From Candidatus Nomurabacteria bacterium (GTDB lineage: Bacteria > Patescibacteriota > Minisyncoccia > Phycocordibacterales > UBA9973): a stretch of DNA of 8,358 nucleotides. The translations under genes and the position numbers were made by a program. Under the pieces are notes generated by a model, which did no database searches, was not told where the DNA came from, and saw only the letters and a program-made list of their open reading frames with translations. Location: assembly GCA_003157195.1 (NCBI GenBank), contig PMIU01000069.1, positions 1 through 8,358 on the forward strand. The letters run 5' to 3'. Shown one piece after another: positions 1 to 6,772 of this stretch; within the stretch, counting starts at the first letter, position 1, and each line of letters starts with the position of its first letter.

Positions 1-715
1 CCGGAGTGTCGTCCACAATCAGCTCCACTCCCGCTACTCGCTCAAAAGCGCGAATATTTCTGCCTTCCTTCCCGATGATTTTACCCTTGATTTCATTGTT
101 GGGAATAGAAACTACTGTGGTCATCAGTTCCGAAGCGGTGCTGGAAGACAGGCGCTGGATGGACGTAGCCAAAATGTCTTTGGCGCGTCTGTCTAATTTT
201 TCCTCATTATTGTTTTCTAATTTTTGTATCTTTATCAAGATGTCTTCTTCGTATTTTTTCTCCACGTCTTTCAAAAGCTCGTCTTTGGCTTCCACTTCGG
301 TCAATTTGGCGACTCGCTCCAGCTCCACTATTTTTTCCGCTTCCACCTTGGAAACTCTCTCTTGAATCTTTTTTATTTCCTCCACCTTTAGCTTGATGTC
401 TTCCACTTCTTTATTCACTTCAATCTGCCGCGTGTCTAGAAACTCATCTTTTTTTATAAGTCTTTTTTCCGTTTCTTTAAACTCATGCTCTTTTTTCTTT
501 TCTTCTTCGCGAAGTTCTGCCAATTTCGTCTCGGAAGTTTTCTTGGCTTCATCCACTATCTTTTGCGCTTCTTCTTTAGCGCCGACCATCATCTGCTTGA
601 TGTCTATTTCGATAGACCTTCTCTTCCCGAGAGCGATAATCAGACGTAAATAGTAGCCGATGCCCACACCTAAAAAGAGTACTCCGACTCCGATTAAAAT
701 TATTATTATACTCAT
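1..715 (-). CDS. rny: Ribonuclease Y, N-terminal part (cut by window edge)
   Basis: Membrane-anchored endoribonuclease that starts mRNA decay in Gram-positive bacteria and many CPR lineages. I translated the minus strand from the ATG at 715-713; it stays open to base 1, giving 238 complete codons. Residues 2-27 form one hydrophobic N-terminal anchor (MSIIIILIGVGVLFLGVGIG), followed by a Lys/Glu-rich coiled coil at about 35-190. A KH RNA-binding domain then begins, with its GxxG loop GKEG at 215-218 inside GKIIGKEGRNIRAFE. The order anchor, coil, KH is diagnostic for RNase Y. The catalytic HD domain should lie beyond the left edge and cannot be checked. There is no clear Shine-Dalgarno before the ATG. 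The leader is about 155 nt if the promoter at 878-906 is used. No stop or frameshift is seen. Confidence 0.93.
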   Translation of the reverse strand, partial: MSIIIILIGVGVLFLGVGIGYYLRLIIALGKRRSIEIDIKQMMVGAKEEAQKIVDEAKKTSETKLAELREEEKKKEHEFKETEKRLIKKDEFLDTRQIEVNKEVEDIKLKVEEIKKIQERVSKVEAEKIVELERVAKLTEVEAKDELLKDVEKKYEEDILIKIQKLENNNEEKLDRRAKDILATSIQRLSSSTASELMTTVVSIPNNEIKGKIIGKEGRNIRAFERVAGVELIVDDTP

Positions 716-877
716 AAGCTTTGTGTCAGCCTACAAGAACAAGCCACTATATTTTAGTTTTCCCTTCCTCAAAATTAAAGATTTTAAAATTTTTACTGAA
801 ACACTTCATAATATATGGGATATTCCTGCAAACCGCCGTAAATTAAACAAAATAAATTTCTAAAATTCAACATTTTT

Positions 878-906
878 AGTATAACAGATTACTCATTTTT
901 TGTCTA
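878..906 (-). promoter_or_regulatory. Sigma70-type promoter for rny
   Basis: On the minus strand, a -35 TAGACA (906-901) and an extended -10 TGT-TATACT (-10 hexamer 883-878) are separated by 17 bp. Transcription would start near 871, giving a leader of about 155 nt before the rny ATG. I see no strong hairpin or other gene in that leader. The call rests on consensus match and position only. Confidence 0.6.
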
Positions 907-923
907 TATGGGCATGGGACACA

Positions 924-950
924 TCAAGATTGAATGTATCTTGAAGATAC
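924..950. promoter_or_regulatory. Operator-like dyads between the divergent promoters
   Basis: GTATCTT-G-AAGATAC (936-950) is a perfect 7-1-7 inverted repeat ending on the base before the -35 box at 951. A second inverted repeat, TCAAGAT (924-930) with ATCTTGA (938-944), shares its right arm with the first. The position, upstream of the plus promoter and between it and the rny promoter, suits a repressor or activator site. No regulator gene is visible in the window, so the binding protein is unknown. Confidence 0.45.
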
Positions 951-979
951 TTTAAATATTGTGTACTTTGTAGTATAAT
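951..979 (+). promoter_or_regulatory. Promoter for the small tandem genes
   Basis: A perfect -10 TATAAT (974-979) lies 17 bp after a weak -35 TTTAAA (951-956). Transcription would start near 986, leaving an A/T-rich leader of about 23 nt without a Shine-Dalgarno before the ATG at 1009. Confidence 0.6.
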
Positions 980-1008
980 GAGACTATTAATAAGTTAAAT
1001 ATAAAAAT

Positions 1009-1341
1009 ATGAATTTAGAAAGTTTATCAAACTCAAAAGATCTATATAAAAAATTACCCTTAAAACTTAAAGTTAAAATAGGTTTGGGGCGTTTTGCAAA
1101 TGACAAAATGGGTGGAACATTTGAAACTGTGCAAATTTTTGATAGATTGGAAAAAATAGAAAAAGAGCTGGCTGATGCCAGGGGAGCGCTCAATAGTCTT
1201 TTTGTGGCTAGCAATGAGGTCAATTATGGAGGTCATGGTACTATTGTTTTTAAAAATAAAGATTATTGGGAGAAGGTAATTTCTAAATTAGAAGCTGAGA
1301 AAACTGAGCTAGAATCTAAGTTAGCTAAAAAAGCTAACTAA
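1009..1341 (+). CDS. Hypothetical coiled-coil protein, 110 aa (tandem pair, member 1)
   Basis: I do not recognise a family. The 110-residue product is soluble, highly charged and has no signal peptide, membrane segment or Cys. A basic N-terminal third (LYKKLPLKLKVKIGLGRF) leads to a helix at about 43-60 (FDRLEKIEKELADARGAL), a Gly-rich turn near 73-78 (NYGGHG), and a C-terminal Lys/Glu helix at about 84-108 (WEKVISKLEAEKTELESKL), so a helical hairpin or coiled coil is likely. It follows a good -10 box and precedes the next gene by 10 bp, so the two should be co-transcribed. The downstream protein shares its layout (FDR + LEKxL helix, loop, EEEIAELKAKL-type tail). Its DNA is visibly more AT-rich than clpP/tig/nusA. 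It is real judging by promoter, length and paralogy; function unknown. Confidence 0.72.
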   Translation: MNLESLSNSKDLYKKLPLKLKVKIGLGRFANDKMGGTFETVQIFDRLEKIEKELADARGALNSLFVASNEVNYGGHGTIVFKNKDYWEKVISKLEAEKTELESKLAKKAN

Positions 1342-1351
1342 GTATGATTTT

Positions 1352-1645
1352 ATGGAAAAATTTAAACCACCATCAGCTGTTAGAAGGTTTGTTGAGAAGA
1401 ACGTAAACACATTTCTTTTTGGAGATTTTAGACATGTAAGAGATTTTGATAGAATGAGGGAATTAGAAGAAAAATTAACGAAAGAAAAAAAACATCTTAT
1501 TGCCACAGACTATATGGATAGGAACGGGGTTTTTAGAAAATGTGCCGATGCGCAAGATTGTAAAAATATGAGTCATTTTAAAAATGTAATTCTAGTTATG
1601 GAAGAAGAAATAGCTGAATTAAAAGCCAAACTAGGTAAAAAATAA
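1352..1645 (+). CDS. Hypothetical coiled-coil protein, 97 aa (tandem pair, member 2)
   Basis: No recognisable family. This is a 97-residue soluble protein without a signal peptide. A basic N-terminus (PPSAVRRFVEKNVNTF) is followed by a charged helix at about 28-50 (VRDFDRMRELEEKLTKEKKH), a short loop with two Cys (KCADAQDC, about 64-71), and a C-terminal helix ending EEEIAELKAKLGKK. FDR(M/L)xx(L/I)E(E/K)(K/E)L and the C-terminal LEAE/MEEE-xxELxxKLxKK pattern match the upstream protein, so an old tandem duplication is likely. Only member 2 has the Cys pair. It starts 10 bp after the upstream stop with no Shine-Dalgarno; a closer ATG at 1344 opens only a short frame. It ends 5 bp from the convergent clpP stop. 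Confidence 0.7.
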   Translation: MEKFKPPSAVRRFVEKNVNTFLFGDFRHVRDFDRMRELEEKLTKEKKHLIATDYMDRNGVFRKCADAQDCKNMSHFKNVILVMEEEIAELKAKLGKK

Positions 1646-1657
1646 TTCTTTTATTTT
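1639..1657. terminator. Weak A/T hairpin at the convergent gene junction
   Basis: AAAATAA (1639-1645) pairs with TTATTTT (1651-1657) around the loop TTCTT. Both stop codons, TAA of the plus gene and TAA of clpP, lie in the arms. T-rich sequence follows on the minus strand (TTATTTTTTACC). A stem of only A-T pairs is weak, so this may be no more than composition at two stops. No better terminator is visible at this junction. Confidence 0.25.
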
Positions 1658-2247
1658 AATGTCGGAGTTTTGGACTTGGTGACTATTTCGTCAATGATGC
1701 CGTATTTTTTGGCTTCGTCGGCATCCATAAAGAAATCTCTCTCCACGTCTTTTTCCACTTGGGTGAGGGATTTACTGGTATTTTTTGCCAGTAATTTATT
1801 TAAATTGTCTCTGGTTTTCAAGATATGTTTGGCGGTGATGGCAATATCCGTTGCCTGACCCTCCACCCCGCCCATAGGCTGATGAATCATCACTTCGGCA
1901 TTCGGCAAGATGAATCTCTTGCCCTTTTTTCCGGCAGATAAAATGATGGCTGCGCCGGAAGCCGCTAAGCCGACACAAAATGTGGAAATATCCGGACGCA
2001 CATGGTTCATCGTGTCGACGATGGCCATGGTAGAGGTGACAGACCCGCCAGGGGAGTTTATGTAAAGGTAAATATCTTTCTTAGCATCTTCGGATTCAAG
2101 GAATAGAAGCTGGGCGATGACGATGTTGGCGGTGTTGTCATCAATGGGTCCAGCCAAGAAAACAATTCGCTCGCGCAAAAGGCGAGAGTAGATATCATAA
2201 GCTCGTTCTCCAAACTGACTTTTTTCAATTACTGTGGGGATTAACAT
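1651..2247 (-). CDS. clpP: ATP-dependent Clp protease proteolytic subunit ClpP
   Basis: Serine peptidase that forms the tetradecameric barrel fed by ClpX or ClpA/C ATPases. It degrades unfolded, tagged and regulatory proteins in the cytoplasm. The product is 198 residues, normal for the family. The catalytic triad is intact as Ser97 (GLAAS), His122 (MIHQP) and Asp171 ([11 protein letters not shown]), matching E. coli mature numbering. The N-terminal axial-loop region ([29 protein letters not shown]) and the oxyanion strand YINSPGG (62-68) are also present. Around the nucleophile it reads GLAAS-GAA where GQAAS-MGA is usual, so the residue after Ser97, which helps form the oxyanion hole, is Gly instead of Met. 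It lies 20 bp downstream of tig. A promoter ending at the start codon could give a separate leaderless transcript. No clpX is present here. Confidence 0.97.
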   Translation of the reverse strand: MLIPTVIEKSQFGERAYDIYSRLLRERIVFLAGPIDDNTANIVIAQLLFLESEDAKKDIYLYINSPGGSVTSTMAIVDTMNHVRPDISTFCVGLAASGAAIILSAGKKGKRFILPNAEVMIHQPMGGVEGQATDIAITAKHILKTRDNLNKLLAKNTSKSLTQVEKDVERDFFMDADEAKKYGIIDEIVTKSKTPTLK

Positions 2248-2253
2248 ACTAGT

Positions 2254-2282
2254 ATTATAACAAATTTTTACAAAGTTTCCAA
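2254..2282 (-). promoter_or_regulatory. Candidate leaderless promoter for clpP
   Basis: On the minus strand, an extended -10 TGT-TATAAT (-10 hexamer 2259-2254) lies 17 bp after a partial -35 TTGGAA (2282-2277) inside the end of tig. The normal start, 7 nt past the -10 box, is base 2247, which is the A of the clpP ATG. No Shine-Dalgarno is present. Read-through from tig is also possible. Confidence 0.55.
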
Positions 2283-3377
2283 AAACTGGAAGATTTTTTC
2301 GTTGGTTAACACATTCTCAGCATGCATTTGCGCTCTTTCCGGGTCAGCATCTTTGTAGTGTTCCAAAATCATTGCGACTTCTTGCGCCACCTGCTCTTTG
2401 TCTGCTTGTATTTTTTCTTCTTTGGCTATTTCGTTTAGGATAAGCGCGAGCTTGGCTTTCTTTTCGGCGTCCACCCGGAAATCTTTCTTCAGATCTTCTT
2501 TTGTCTTATTCAGATGCTTCAAGTAATCCTCAAATTTCAAACCCATTTGAGTTATGTCGGATTCCATTCGGTATAAAATTTTATCCAATTCGATATTGAC
2601 CAAAATTTCTGGCAATTCCAAAACACTACCATCGATTATTTTTTCAATAATTTTCAAGCGAGTTTTTTCTTTTAGAGCATTTTCTTTTTCTAGCTTGATA
2701 TTTTCTTTTAATTTCTCTTTGAAGTCCTCTACGTCCTTGAAGGGTCCGAGGGCTTGTACAAAAGCGTCGTTGAATTCGGGAAGAACAGGCTCAAGAACCT
2801 CTTCTCCCGCCTTCTCCGAAGGAGAAGGAGCTTGCCCCTCCCCTTCGGGGAGGGGTTGGGGAGGGGTTGAGTTATGCTCGTGCTCTCCCATATGCATTTT
2901 TGGTGCGCGGGATTTACGGATGTCCATTATTGTATTTTCGACATCTTCTGCTGTAACTTCTACATTTTTCTCTTCGTCAGTGATTGATGAAATTGTTTCT
3001 TTGGCAACTTTTTTGTAGTCAGGAAGTTTTATTTCCGGCATTACCGCTGTTTTTATTTTAAAACCAAGAGGATTTTTGCGTGCCAGTTTGACGATAGAAA
3101 TTTCCGGGCGACTGATAACATCCAATTTCTCGTCAGTAACAATCTTCGGATAATGTTCAGATAAAGCCATCTCGGCCATTTCTTCCAAGATACTTATTTC
3201 TGGCACTTTGGAAAGCAATACACTTTCCGGTATTTTACCTTGGCGGAAACCGTCCAATTTTACCGTCTCGCCAATTTTTTTCAGTGCGGCACTCCAATAA
3301 GACTCGAACTTTTCAGCATCGATTTCTCCTTCAATTTCTATTTCACTTTTTGGAAGTTTTGTTACTTTTATGTTCAT
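2268..3377 (-). CDS. tig: Trigger factor lacking the FKBP (PPIase) domain
   Basis: Ribosome-associated chaperone that binds nascent chains at the exit tunnel. The N-terminal ribosome-binding domain spans about 1-115, with the L23-docking signature GFRQGKIP at 43-50. The helical C-terminal substrate-cradle domain runs about 196-369, starting [22 protein letters not shown] and including the usual '[13 protein letters not shown]' helix. E. coli TF (432 aa) has an FKBP prolyl isomerase of about 95 residues between these domains. Here only about 50 residues lie there, a His-rich MHMGEHEH (161-168) plus a repeat-encoded peptide (171-194, [11 protein letters not shown]...), so the isomerase is absent. 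The frame is continuous across the join. The gene sits between hppA (58 bp upstream) and clpP (20 bp downstream). The start has no Shine-Dalgarno and follows a strong hairpin at 3396-3426. Confidence 0.93.
   Translation of the reverse strand: MNIKVTKLPKSEIEIEGEIDAEKFESYWSAALKKIGETVKLDGFRQGKIPESVLLSKVPEISILEEMAEMALSEHYPKIVTDEKLDVISRPEISIVKLARKNPLGFKIKTAVMPEIKLPDYKKVAKETISSITDEEKNVEVTAEDVENTIMDIRKSRAPKMHMGEHEHNSTPPQPLPEGEGQAPSPSEKAGEEVLEPVLPEFNDAFVQALGPFKDVEDFKEKLKENIKLEKENALKEKTRLKIIEKIIDGSVLELPEILVNIELDKILYRMESDITQMGLKFEDYLKHLNKTKEDLKKDFRVDAEKKAKLALILNEIAKEEKIQADKEQVAQEVAMILEHYKDADPERAQMHAENVLTNEKIFQFLETL
2796..2868 (-). repeat. Double-hairpin palindromic repeat translated within tig
   Basis: This 73-bp unit is 63/73 identical, without gaps, to 6408-6480 in nusA. 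It holds two perfect hairpins: CCTTCTCC-GAA-GGAGAAGG (2810-2828) and CCCCTCCCC-TTC-GGGGAGGGG (2835-2855), followed by another GGGGAGGGG (2858-2866). It is read in frame as tig residues 171-194, a Pro/Gly/Glu-rich peptide with no TF counterpart, at the site where the FKBP domain would sit. It resembles the protein-coding palindromic elements known from Rickettsia, but I make no claim of shared origin. Confidence 0.9.
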
Positions 3378-3395
3378 GATTAAGGATTTTTATCA

Positions 3396-3426
3396 CCCCA
3401 GTACTAGAGCAAAGCTCAGTACGGGG
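3396..3426. repeat. Strong intergenic hairpin between hppA and tig
   Basis: CCCC-a-GTACT-a-GAGC-AAA-GCTC-AGTAC-GGGG forms a 13-bp stem with two single-A bulges and an AAA loop. It fills the 58-bp gap, 18 bp before the tig start. No T-tract follows on either strand, so it is not a standard intrinsic terminator. It may be an interspersed palindromic repeat, an mRNA processing or stability element between the two cistrons, or both. Confidence 0.7.
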
Positions 3427-3435
3427 CAAGTCGGA

Positions 3436-5466
3436 TTAAATTAGCAAGATCACTAGTAATAGTGCGACTATATTCAATATTTTGATCATGGGATTTATGG
3501 CCGGCCCGGCAGTGTCTTTGTACGGGTCGCCGACGGTGTCTCCGGTAACGGCTGCCTTGTGAGCGTCGCTCCCTTTACCTCCGTGATTTCCTCCCTCAAT
3601 ATATTTCTTGGCATTATCCCAAGCGCCTCCGCCGGAGGTCATGGAGATAGCCACGAAGAGCCCGGTGACGATTGAGCCAACAAGAAGTCCGCCCAATACC
3701 ACCAAACCTTTGTCTTTTCCGAAAATTAAAATTACTAAAATCGGAGCAAGGACCGGTATCAGAGCTGGCAAAATCATTTGTTTGATGGCGGCGCCGGTAA
3801 TGATTGAGACAGCTTTGGCGTAATCCGGTTTTGCTTTTCCTTCCATAATGCCTTTTATTTCCCTGAATTGTCGGCGGATTTCTTCCACAACTTTTCCGGC
3901 AGTCTTGCCTACGGCTTCCATACAGAGCGCACCGAAATAATACGGCAGGAGTCCTCCAAGGAAGAGACCGACGATGACATAAGGATTACTTAAATCAAAA
4001 GTGATACTTTTTCCGGCCTTAATAATTTCTTCTGTGTAAGAAGCGAAGAGAACGAGGGCAGCCAAACCAGCGGAACCGATAGCATAACCTTTGGTCACAG
4101 CTTTGGTGGTGTTACCGACAGCGTCGAGAGGGTCGGTGACATCGCGAACTTCTTTTGGCAATTCCGCCATCTCGGCAATTCCTCCGGCGTTGTCAGTAAT
4201 TGGACCATAAGCATCAATAGCGACAATAATTCCGGTCATAGAAAGCATAGACATTGCGGCGACGGCAATACCGTAGAGTCCACCGTAACTGTAACTGATT
4301 ATTATTCCAAGAACGATTGTTATGAGTGGCAGAGCAGTTGCTTTCATTGAAATAGCCAAGCCCTGAATTACATTTGTGCCGTGGCCGGAGACAGATGCTT
4401 CAGCGATTGATTTGACGGGATAGTATTTTGTGGAAGTAAAATATTCGGTGATGACAACAAGCGCACCGGTAACAAACAAACCAACGAGAGCGCAAATAAA
4501 TAAATCTATTACCGAGTATTTTCCGTTTCCAGACATCAGCATATTTGTAATAGGGTAGAAAGCGATTGCGGCGATAACACCGGCGGCGATTAATCCTTTA
4601 TATAAAGCACCCATAATATTGGGAGTTTTACCCAAGTCTGCCTGCGCAGACAGGCGTACAAACCAAGTGCCGATGATGGATGCAAAAATTGCGATACCGC
4701 CGATGGCGAGAGGGTAGAGAATTGCGTTTTCAAAACCCGCGAAAAGAAGCGAACCGAGGAGCATTGTGGCGACGGAAGTAACGGCGTAAGTTTCAAATAA
4801 ATCGGCGGCCATACCCGCGCAGTCGCCGACATTGTCTCCGACGTTGTCGGCGATAACACCAGGGTTTCTTGGGTCATCTTCCGGTATACCAGCTTCCAAT
4901 TTTCCCACCAAGTCTGCGCCGACATCGGCGGCCTTGGTAAAAATTCCTCCACCGAGTCTGGCAAAAACAGAAATAAGTGAAGCGCCGAAACCGAGACCGA
5001 CGAGAGCGGTGACATCACGAGTGATTGCATAAAAAACTGTAACCCCGAGCAACGCCAAACCTACTACTAAAAGTCCGGTAACTGTGCCACCGCGGAAAGC
5101 GAGAGATAATGCATCATTGATTCCACCTCGAGCCGCTTCGGCTGTGCGCACATTGGCGCGGACGGATACGTTCATGCCGATGTATCCAGCCAAAGCCGAG
5201 AAGACTGCTCCGACTAAAAATCCAAAAGCCATCGTCCAGCCGAGTTTTGGTATAAAACCAACGAGAAAGAATAAAACTACAGCAATCATACTAATAGTTT
5301 TATATTGTTTATTTAAATAAGCGCCTGCGCCATCTTGGATGGCTTTGGCGATTTCTTGCATGCGAACATTCCCGGCGCTTTTTTTTAATATTGACTTAGC
5401 TAAAAACAAACCGTAAACGATAGCAAAAACCGCACTAAACATCGCAAACAATAAAAATGAATTCAT
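3436..5466 (-). CDS. hppA: K+-independent membrane-bound proton-pumping pyrophosphatase
   Basis: Integral membrane enzyme that couples PPi hydrolysis to proton export, recovering energy from biosynthetic PPi. At 676 residues with about 16 predicted membrane helices it is full length. The substrate-site motif DVGADLVGK lies at 181-189 and the Mg-PPi Asp motif DNVGDNVGD at 207-215, followed by [12 protein letters not shown]. The C-terminal part carries [12 protein letters not shown] and [22 protein letters not shown]. The cation-type motif reads [10 protein letters not shown] with Lys455 where K+-dependent enzymes have Ala (GNTTAA), which by family rules indicates a K+-independent H+ pump. A few residues near the Arg-Leu-Ser-Ala-Gln-Ala-Asp stretch (about 271-277) come from a small palindrome in the DNA. 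It follows nusA by 29 bp and may be co-transcribed or use its own promoter (5488-5515). Confidence 0.97.
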   Translation of the reverse strand: MNSFLLFAMFSAVFAIVYGLFLAKSILKKSAGNVRMQEIAKAIQDGAGAYLNKQYKTISMIAVVLFFLVGFIPKLGWTMAFGFLVGAVFSALAGYIGMNVSVRANVRTAEAARGGINDALSLAFRGGTVTGLLVVGLALLGVTVFYAITRDVTALVGLGFGASLISVFARLGGGIFTKAADVGADLVGKLEAGIPEDDPRNPGVIADNVGDNVGDCAGMAADLFETYAVTSVATMLLGSLLFAGFENAILYPLAIGGIAIFASIIGTWFVRLSAQADLGKTPNIMGALYKGLIAAGVIAAIAFYPITNMLMSGNGKYSVIDLFICALVGLFVTGALVVITEYFTSTKYYPVKSIAEASVSGHGTNVIQGLAISMKATALPLITIVLGIIISYSYGGLYGIAVAAMSMLSMTGIIVAIDAYGPITDNAGGIAEMAELPKEVRDVTDPLDAVGNTTKAVTKGYAIGSAGLAALVLFASYTEEIIKAGKSITFDLSNPYVIVGLFLGGLLPYYFGALCMEAVGKTAGKVVEEIRRQFREIKGIMEGKAKPDYAKAVSIITGAAIKQMILPALIPVLAPILVILIFGKDKGLVVLGGLLVGSIVTGLFVAISMTSGGGAWDNAKKYIEGGNHGGKGSDAHKAAVTGDTVGDPYKDTAGPAINPMIKILNIVALLLVILLI
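4636..4655. repeat. Short quasi-palindrome inside hppA
   Basis: GTCTGCCTGCGCAGACAGGC matches its own reverse complement at 16 of 20 positions. It encodes LSAQAD within ...[26 protein letters not shown], a variable loop between membrane helices in this family. From memory of related proteins this loop looks a few residues longer than usual. It may be a third kind of palindromic element fixed inside a gene, but it is too short to prove from one copy. Confidence 0.4.
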
Positions 5467-5487
5467 TTGATTTACTTAGTTTAACTA

Positions 5488-5515
5488 ATAATAATTTATT
5501 CTTCTTTCACTTCAA
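5488..5515 (-). promoter_or_regulatory. Possible internal promoter for hppA
   Basis: On the minus strand, TTGAAG (5515-5510, in the last nusA codons), a 16-bp spacer and TATTAT (5493-5488) would start transcription near 5481, about 14 nt before the hppA ATG. A small dyad, TTAGTT-t-AACTAA (5476-5488), overlaps the start site. AT-rich sequence gives such matches by chance, so this is tentative. Confidence 0.3.
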
Positions 5516-6707
5516 CTTTTTCTCCGTCCGTCGTTGCCACTTCTTTGCCATCGCCTTTTATGTCTATTCTCCAGCCGGTCAGCTTGGCGGCTAGGCGCAC
5601 ATTTTGTCCGCCTTTGCCTATAGCGAGAGATAGTTGATCATTGGCCACTTCCACCGTGGCTTTATGTTCTTTTTCATCTATATCAATTGCAATAACTTTG
5701 GCTGGAGAAAGAGCGTTGGTGACAAAAACTTTCGGGTCTGCATTCCAGGGAATTATATCAATCTTTTCTCCGGAAAGCTCCCCGGTAATAGTGTTTACGC
5801 GGGTGCCTTTTTGTCCGACGCAAGAGCCGACGGCGTCAATATGTTCATCGTTTGAAAAGACCGCAATCTTGGAACGGGCGCCGGCTTCACGGGCCACCAG
5901 TTTTATTTCCACCACGCCGTTTTCAATTTCTGGCGCTTCTTGGGCAAAAAGTTTTTCGATGAATTTTGGATGAGTGCGAGACAAGCGCAAGTTTATGCCT
6001 CGTGGAGAATCTTCCACGCTGTAAAGATAAGCGCGCACACGCTGTCCGCGGGCCCAATATTCTCCAGGAATTTGTTCTTCCACCGGCAAAATGCCTGTGG
6101 CTCGGTTGAAATCAACGTAAACATTTCCGCGTTCCACTTTCTGCACTACACCAGAAACCACTTCGCCTTCTTTGGTGCCGTATTCATCGATAATGGAAGT
6201 GCGTTCCGCTTCGCGGATTTTTTGGATGATGACTTGCTTGGCTGTCTGTGCGGCGATGCGTCCAAAGTCGTCTTTGACTTCCAGGGGGAAAATAATTTCA
6301 TCATTCAGCTCTACCCCTTTTTTTATTTTCTTGGCGTCTTCGAGCAAGATGTGATGCTCGCTGTTGAAATGCACGCGTTCATCTGATTCTGATTTCACGG
6401 AATATTCAACCTCATCCCCCGCCTTCCCCGAAAGGGAAGGAGTTTGCCCCTCCCTTTTGGGGAGGGGTTGGGGAGAGGTATCCATTATGGCAATACTTTC
6501 ATCCACGACGATTTTCACCTGGAAAAAGTCAGTTTTACCAGTTTCCATATCAAATTTGGCGCGGATAATCTGCCCTTTTTTGCCGTAATCTTTTTTATAA
6601 GCGGCGGCCATAGCTTGCTCAATGGCCTCCATTATTTTTTCTTTTGGAATCTTTCTTTCTTCTTCCAATTGTTCCAATGCCGACTTGAATGTTTTTATAT
6701 CTAACAT
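5496..6707 (-). CDS. nusA: Transcription termination/antitermination factor NusA
   Basis: RNA polymerase-binding elongation factor that promotes pausing and hairpin folding at intrinsic terminators and takes part in rRNA antitermination. The product is 403 residues. The RNAP-binding N-terminal domain is about 1-175 (KSALEQLEEERKIPKEKIMEAIEQAM...YKK). The S1 domain is about 181-245 (GEVVSGVVQKVERGNVYVDF). KH1 carries GQKG at 298-301 (VGSCVGQKGTRVNTI), and KH2 carries GKGG at 364-367 (LAIGKGGQNVRLAAKLTGW). The acidic C-terminal repeats of E. coli NusA are absent, as in most bacteria. Residues 76-100 (DTSPQPLPKREGQ...GDEV) are encoded by a palindromic repeat and interrupt the N-terminal domain. 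It is the first gene of the minus block, with its own extended -10 promoter and a structured leader. No Shine-Dalgarno is seen. Confidence 0.96.
   Translation of the reverse strand: MLDIKTFKSALEQLEEERKIPKEKIMEAIEQAMAAAYKKDYGKKGQIIRAKFDMETGKTDFFQVKIVVDESIAIMDTSPQPLPKREGQTPSLSGKAGDEVEYSVKSESDERVHFNSEHHILLEDAKKIKKGVELNDEIIFPLEVKDDFGRIAAQTAKQVIIQKIREAERTSIIDEYGTKEGEVVSGVVQKVERGNVYVDFNRATGILPVEEQIPGEYWARGQRVRAYLYSVEDSPRGINLRLSRTHPKFIEKLFAQEAPEIENGVVEIKLVAREAGARSKIAVFSNDEHIDAVGSCVGQKGTRVNTITGELSGEKIDIIPWNADPKVFVTNALSPAKVIAIDIDEKEHKATVEVANDQLSLAIGKGGQNVRLAAKLTGWRIDIKGDGKEVATTDGEKVEVKEE
6408..6480 (-). repeat. Double-hairpin palindromic repeat translated within nusA
   Basis: Second copy of the element at 2796-2868, same orientation and same frame (TSPQPLPKREGQ here, [12 protein letters not shown] in tig). 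Hairpin 1 is CCTTCCC-CGAAA-GGGAAGG and hairpin 2 is CCCCTCCC-TTTTG-GGGAGGGG. Compared with the tig copy, the T2815-A2823 pair has become C6427-G6435, a compensatory change. The peptide falls in the NusA N-terminal domain (residues 76-100), likely as a surface loop. Confidence 0.9.
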
Positions 6708-6721
6708 GTGATTATTTTCTA

Positions 6722-6765
6722 TCCCGACGCCCTTGAAGGATCGGGACTCCGACTTCGCGTCGGGG
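6722..6765. repeat. GC-rich palindromic element in the nusA leader
   Basis: CCCGACGC (6723-6730) is the reverse complement of GCGTCGGG (6757-6764). A nested hairpin, CCGAC-TTCGC-GTCGG, lies at 6749-6763, and a TCCCGA/TCGGGA pairing in the minus-strand RNA offers an alternative fold. It ends about 14 bp before the nusA ATG, in the 5' leader. No T-tract follows, so it is probably an interspersed repeat or leader structure and not a terminator. Confidence 0.6.
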
Positions 6766-6772
6766 TTAAATT

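Noticed and set aside
6..653. Two Ser/Phe-rich plus-strand ORFs over rny
   Set aside because: The minus strand encodes a continuous RNase Y with anchor, coil and KH motif; the Ser/Phe-rich frames are the antisense of Lys/Glu coiled-coil codons.
660..863. 67-codon plus-strand ORF across the rny start and leader
   Set aside because: Its start lies inside rny, it has no promoter or Shine-Dalgarno, and the product is low-complexity Lys/Ile from AT-rich DNA.
2810..2866. CRISPR-like repeat array
   Set aside because: The repeated GC-rich blocks are hairpin arms without regular spacers, and they lie in frame inside tig.
2554..3018. 154-codon plus-strand ORF opposite tig
   Set aside because: It is the antisense of a clear trigger factor gene; the product is Ser/Phe-rich with no domain and its middle is the palindromic repeat read backwards.
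3396..3426. Intrinsic terminator between hppA and tig
   Set aside because: The hairpin is strong but no T-tract follows on either strand.
4590..5030. 146-codon minus-strand ORF inside hppA
   Set aside because: Alternate frame of the same strand as the strongly conserved hppA reading; no motif and no start signal.
5940..6386. 148-codon plus-strand ORF opposite nusA
   Set aside because: Antisense shadow of the NusA S1 and N-terminal domains; no recognisable protein features.
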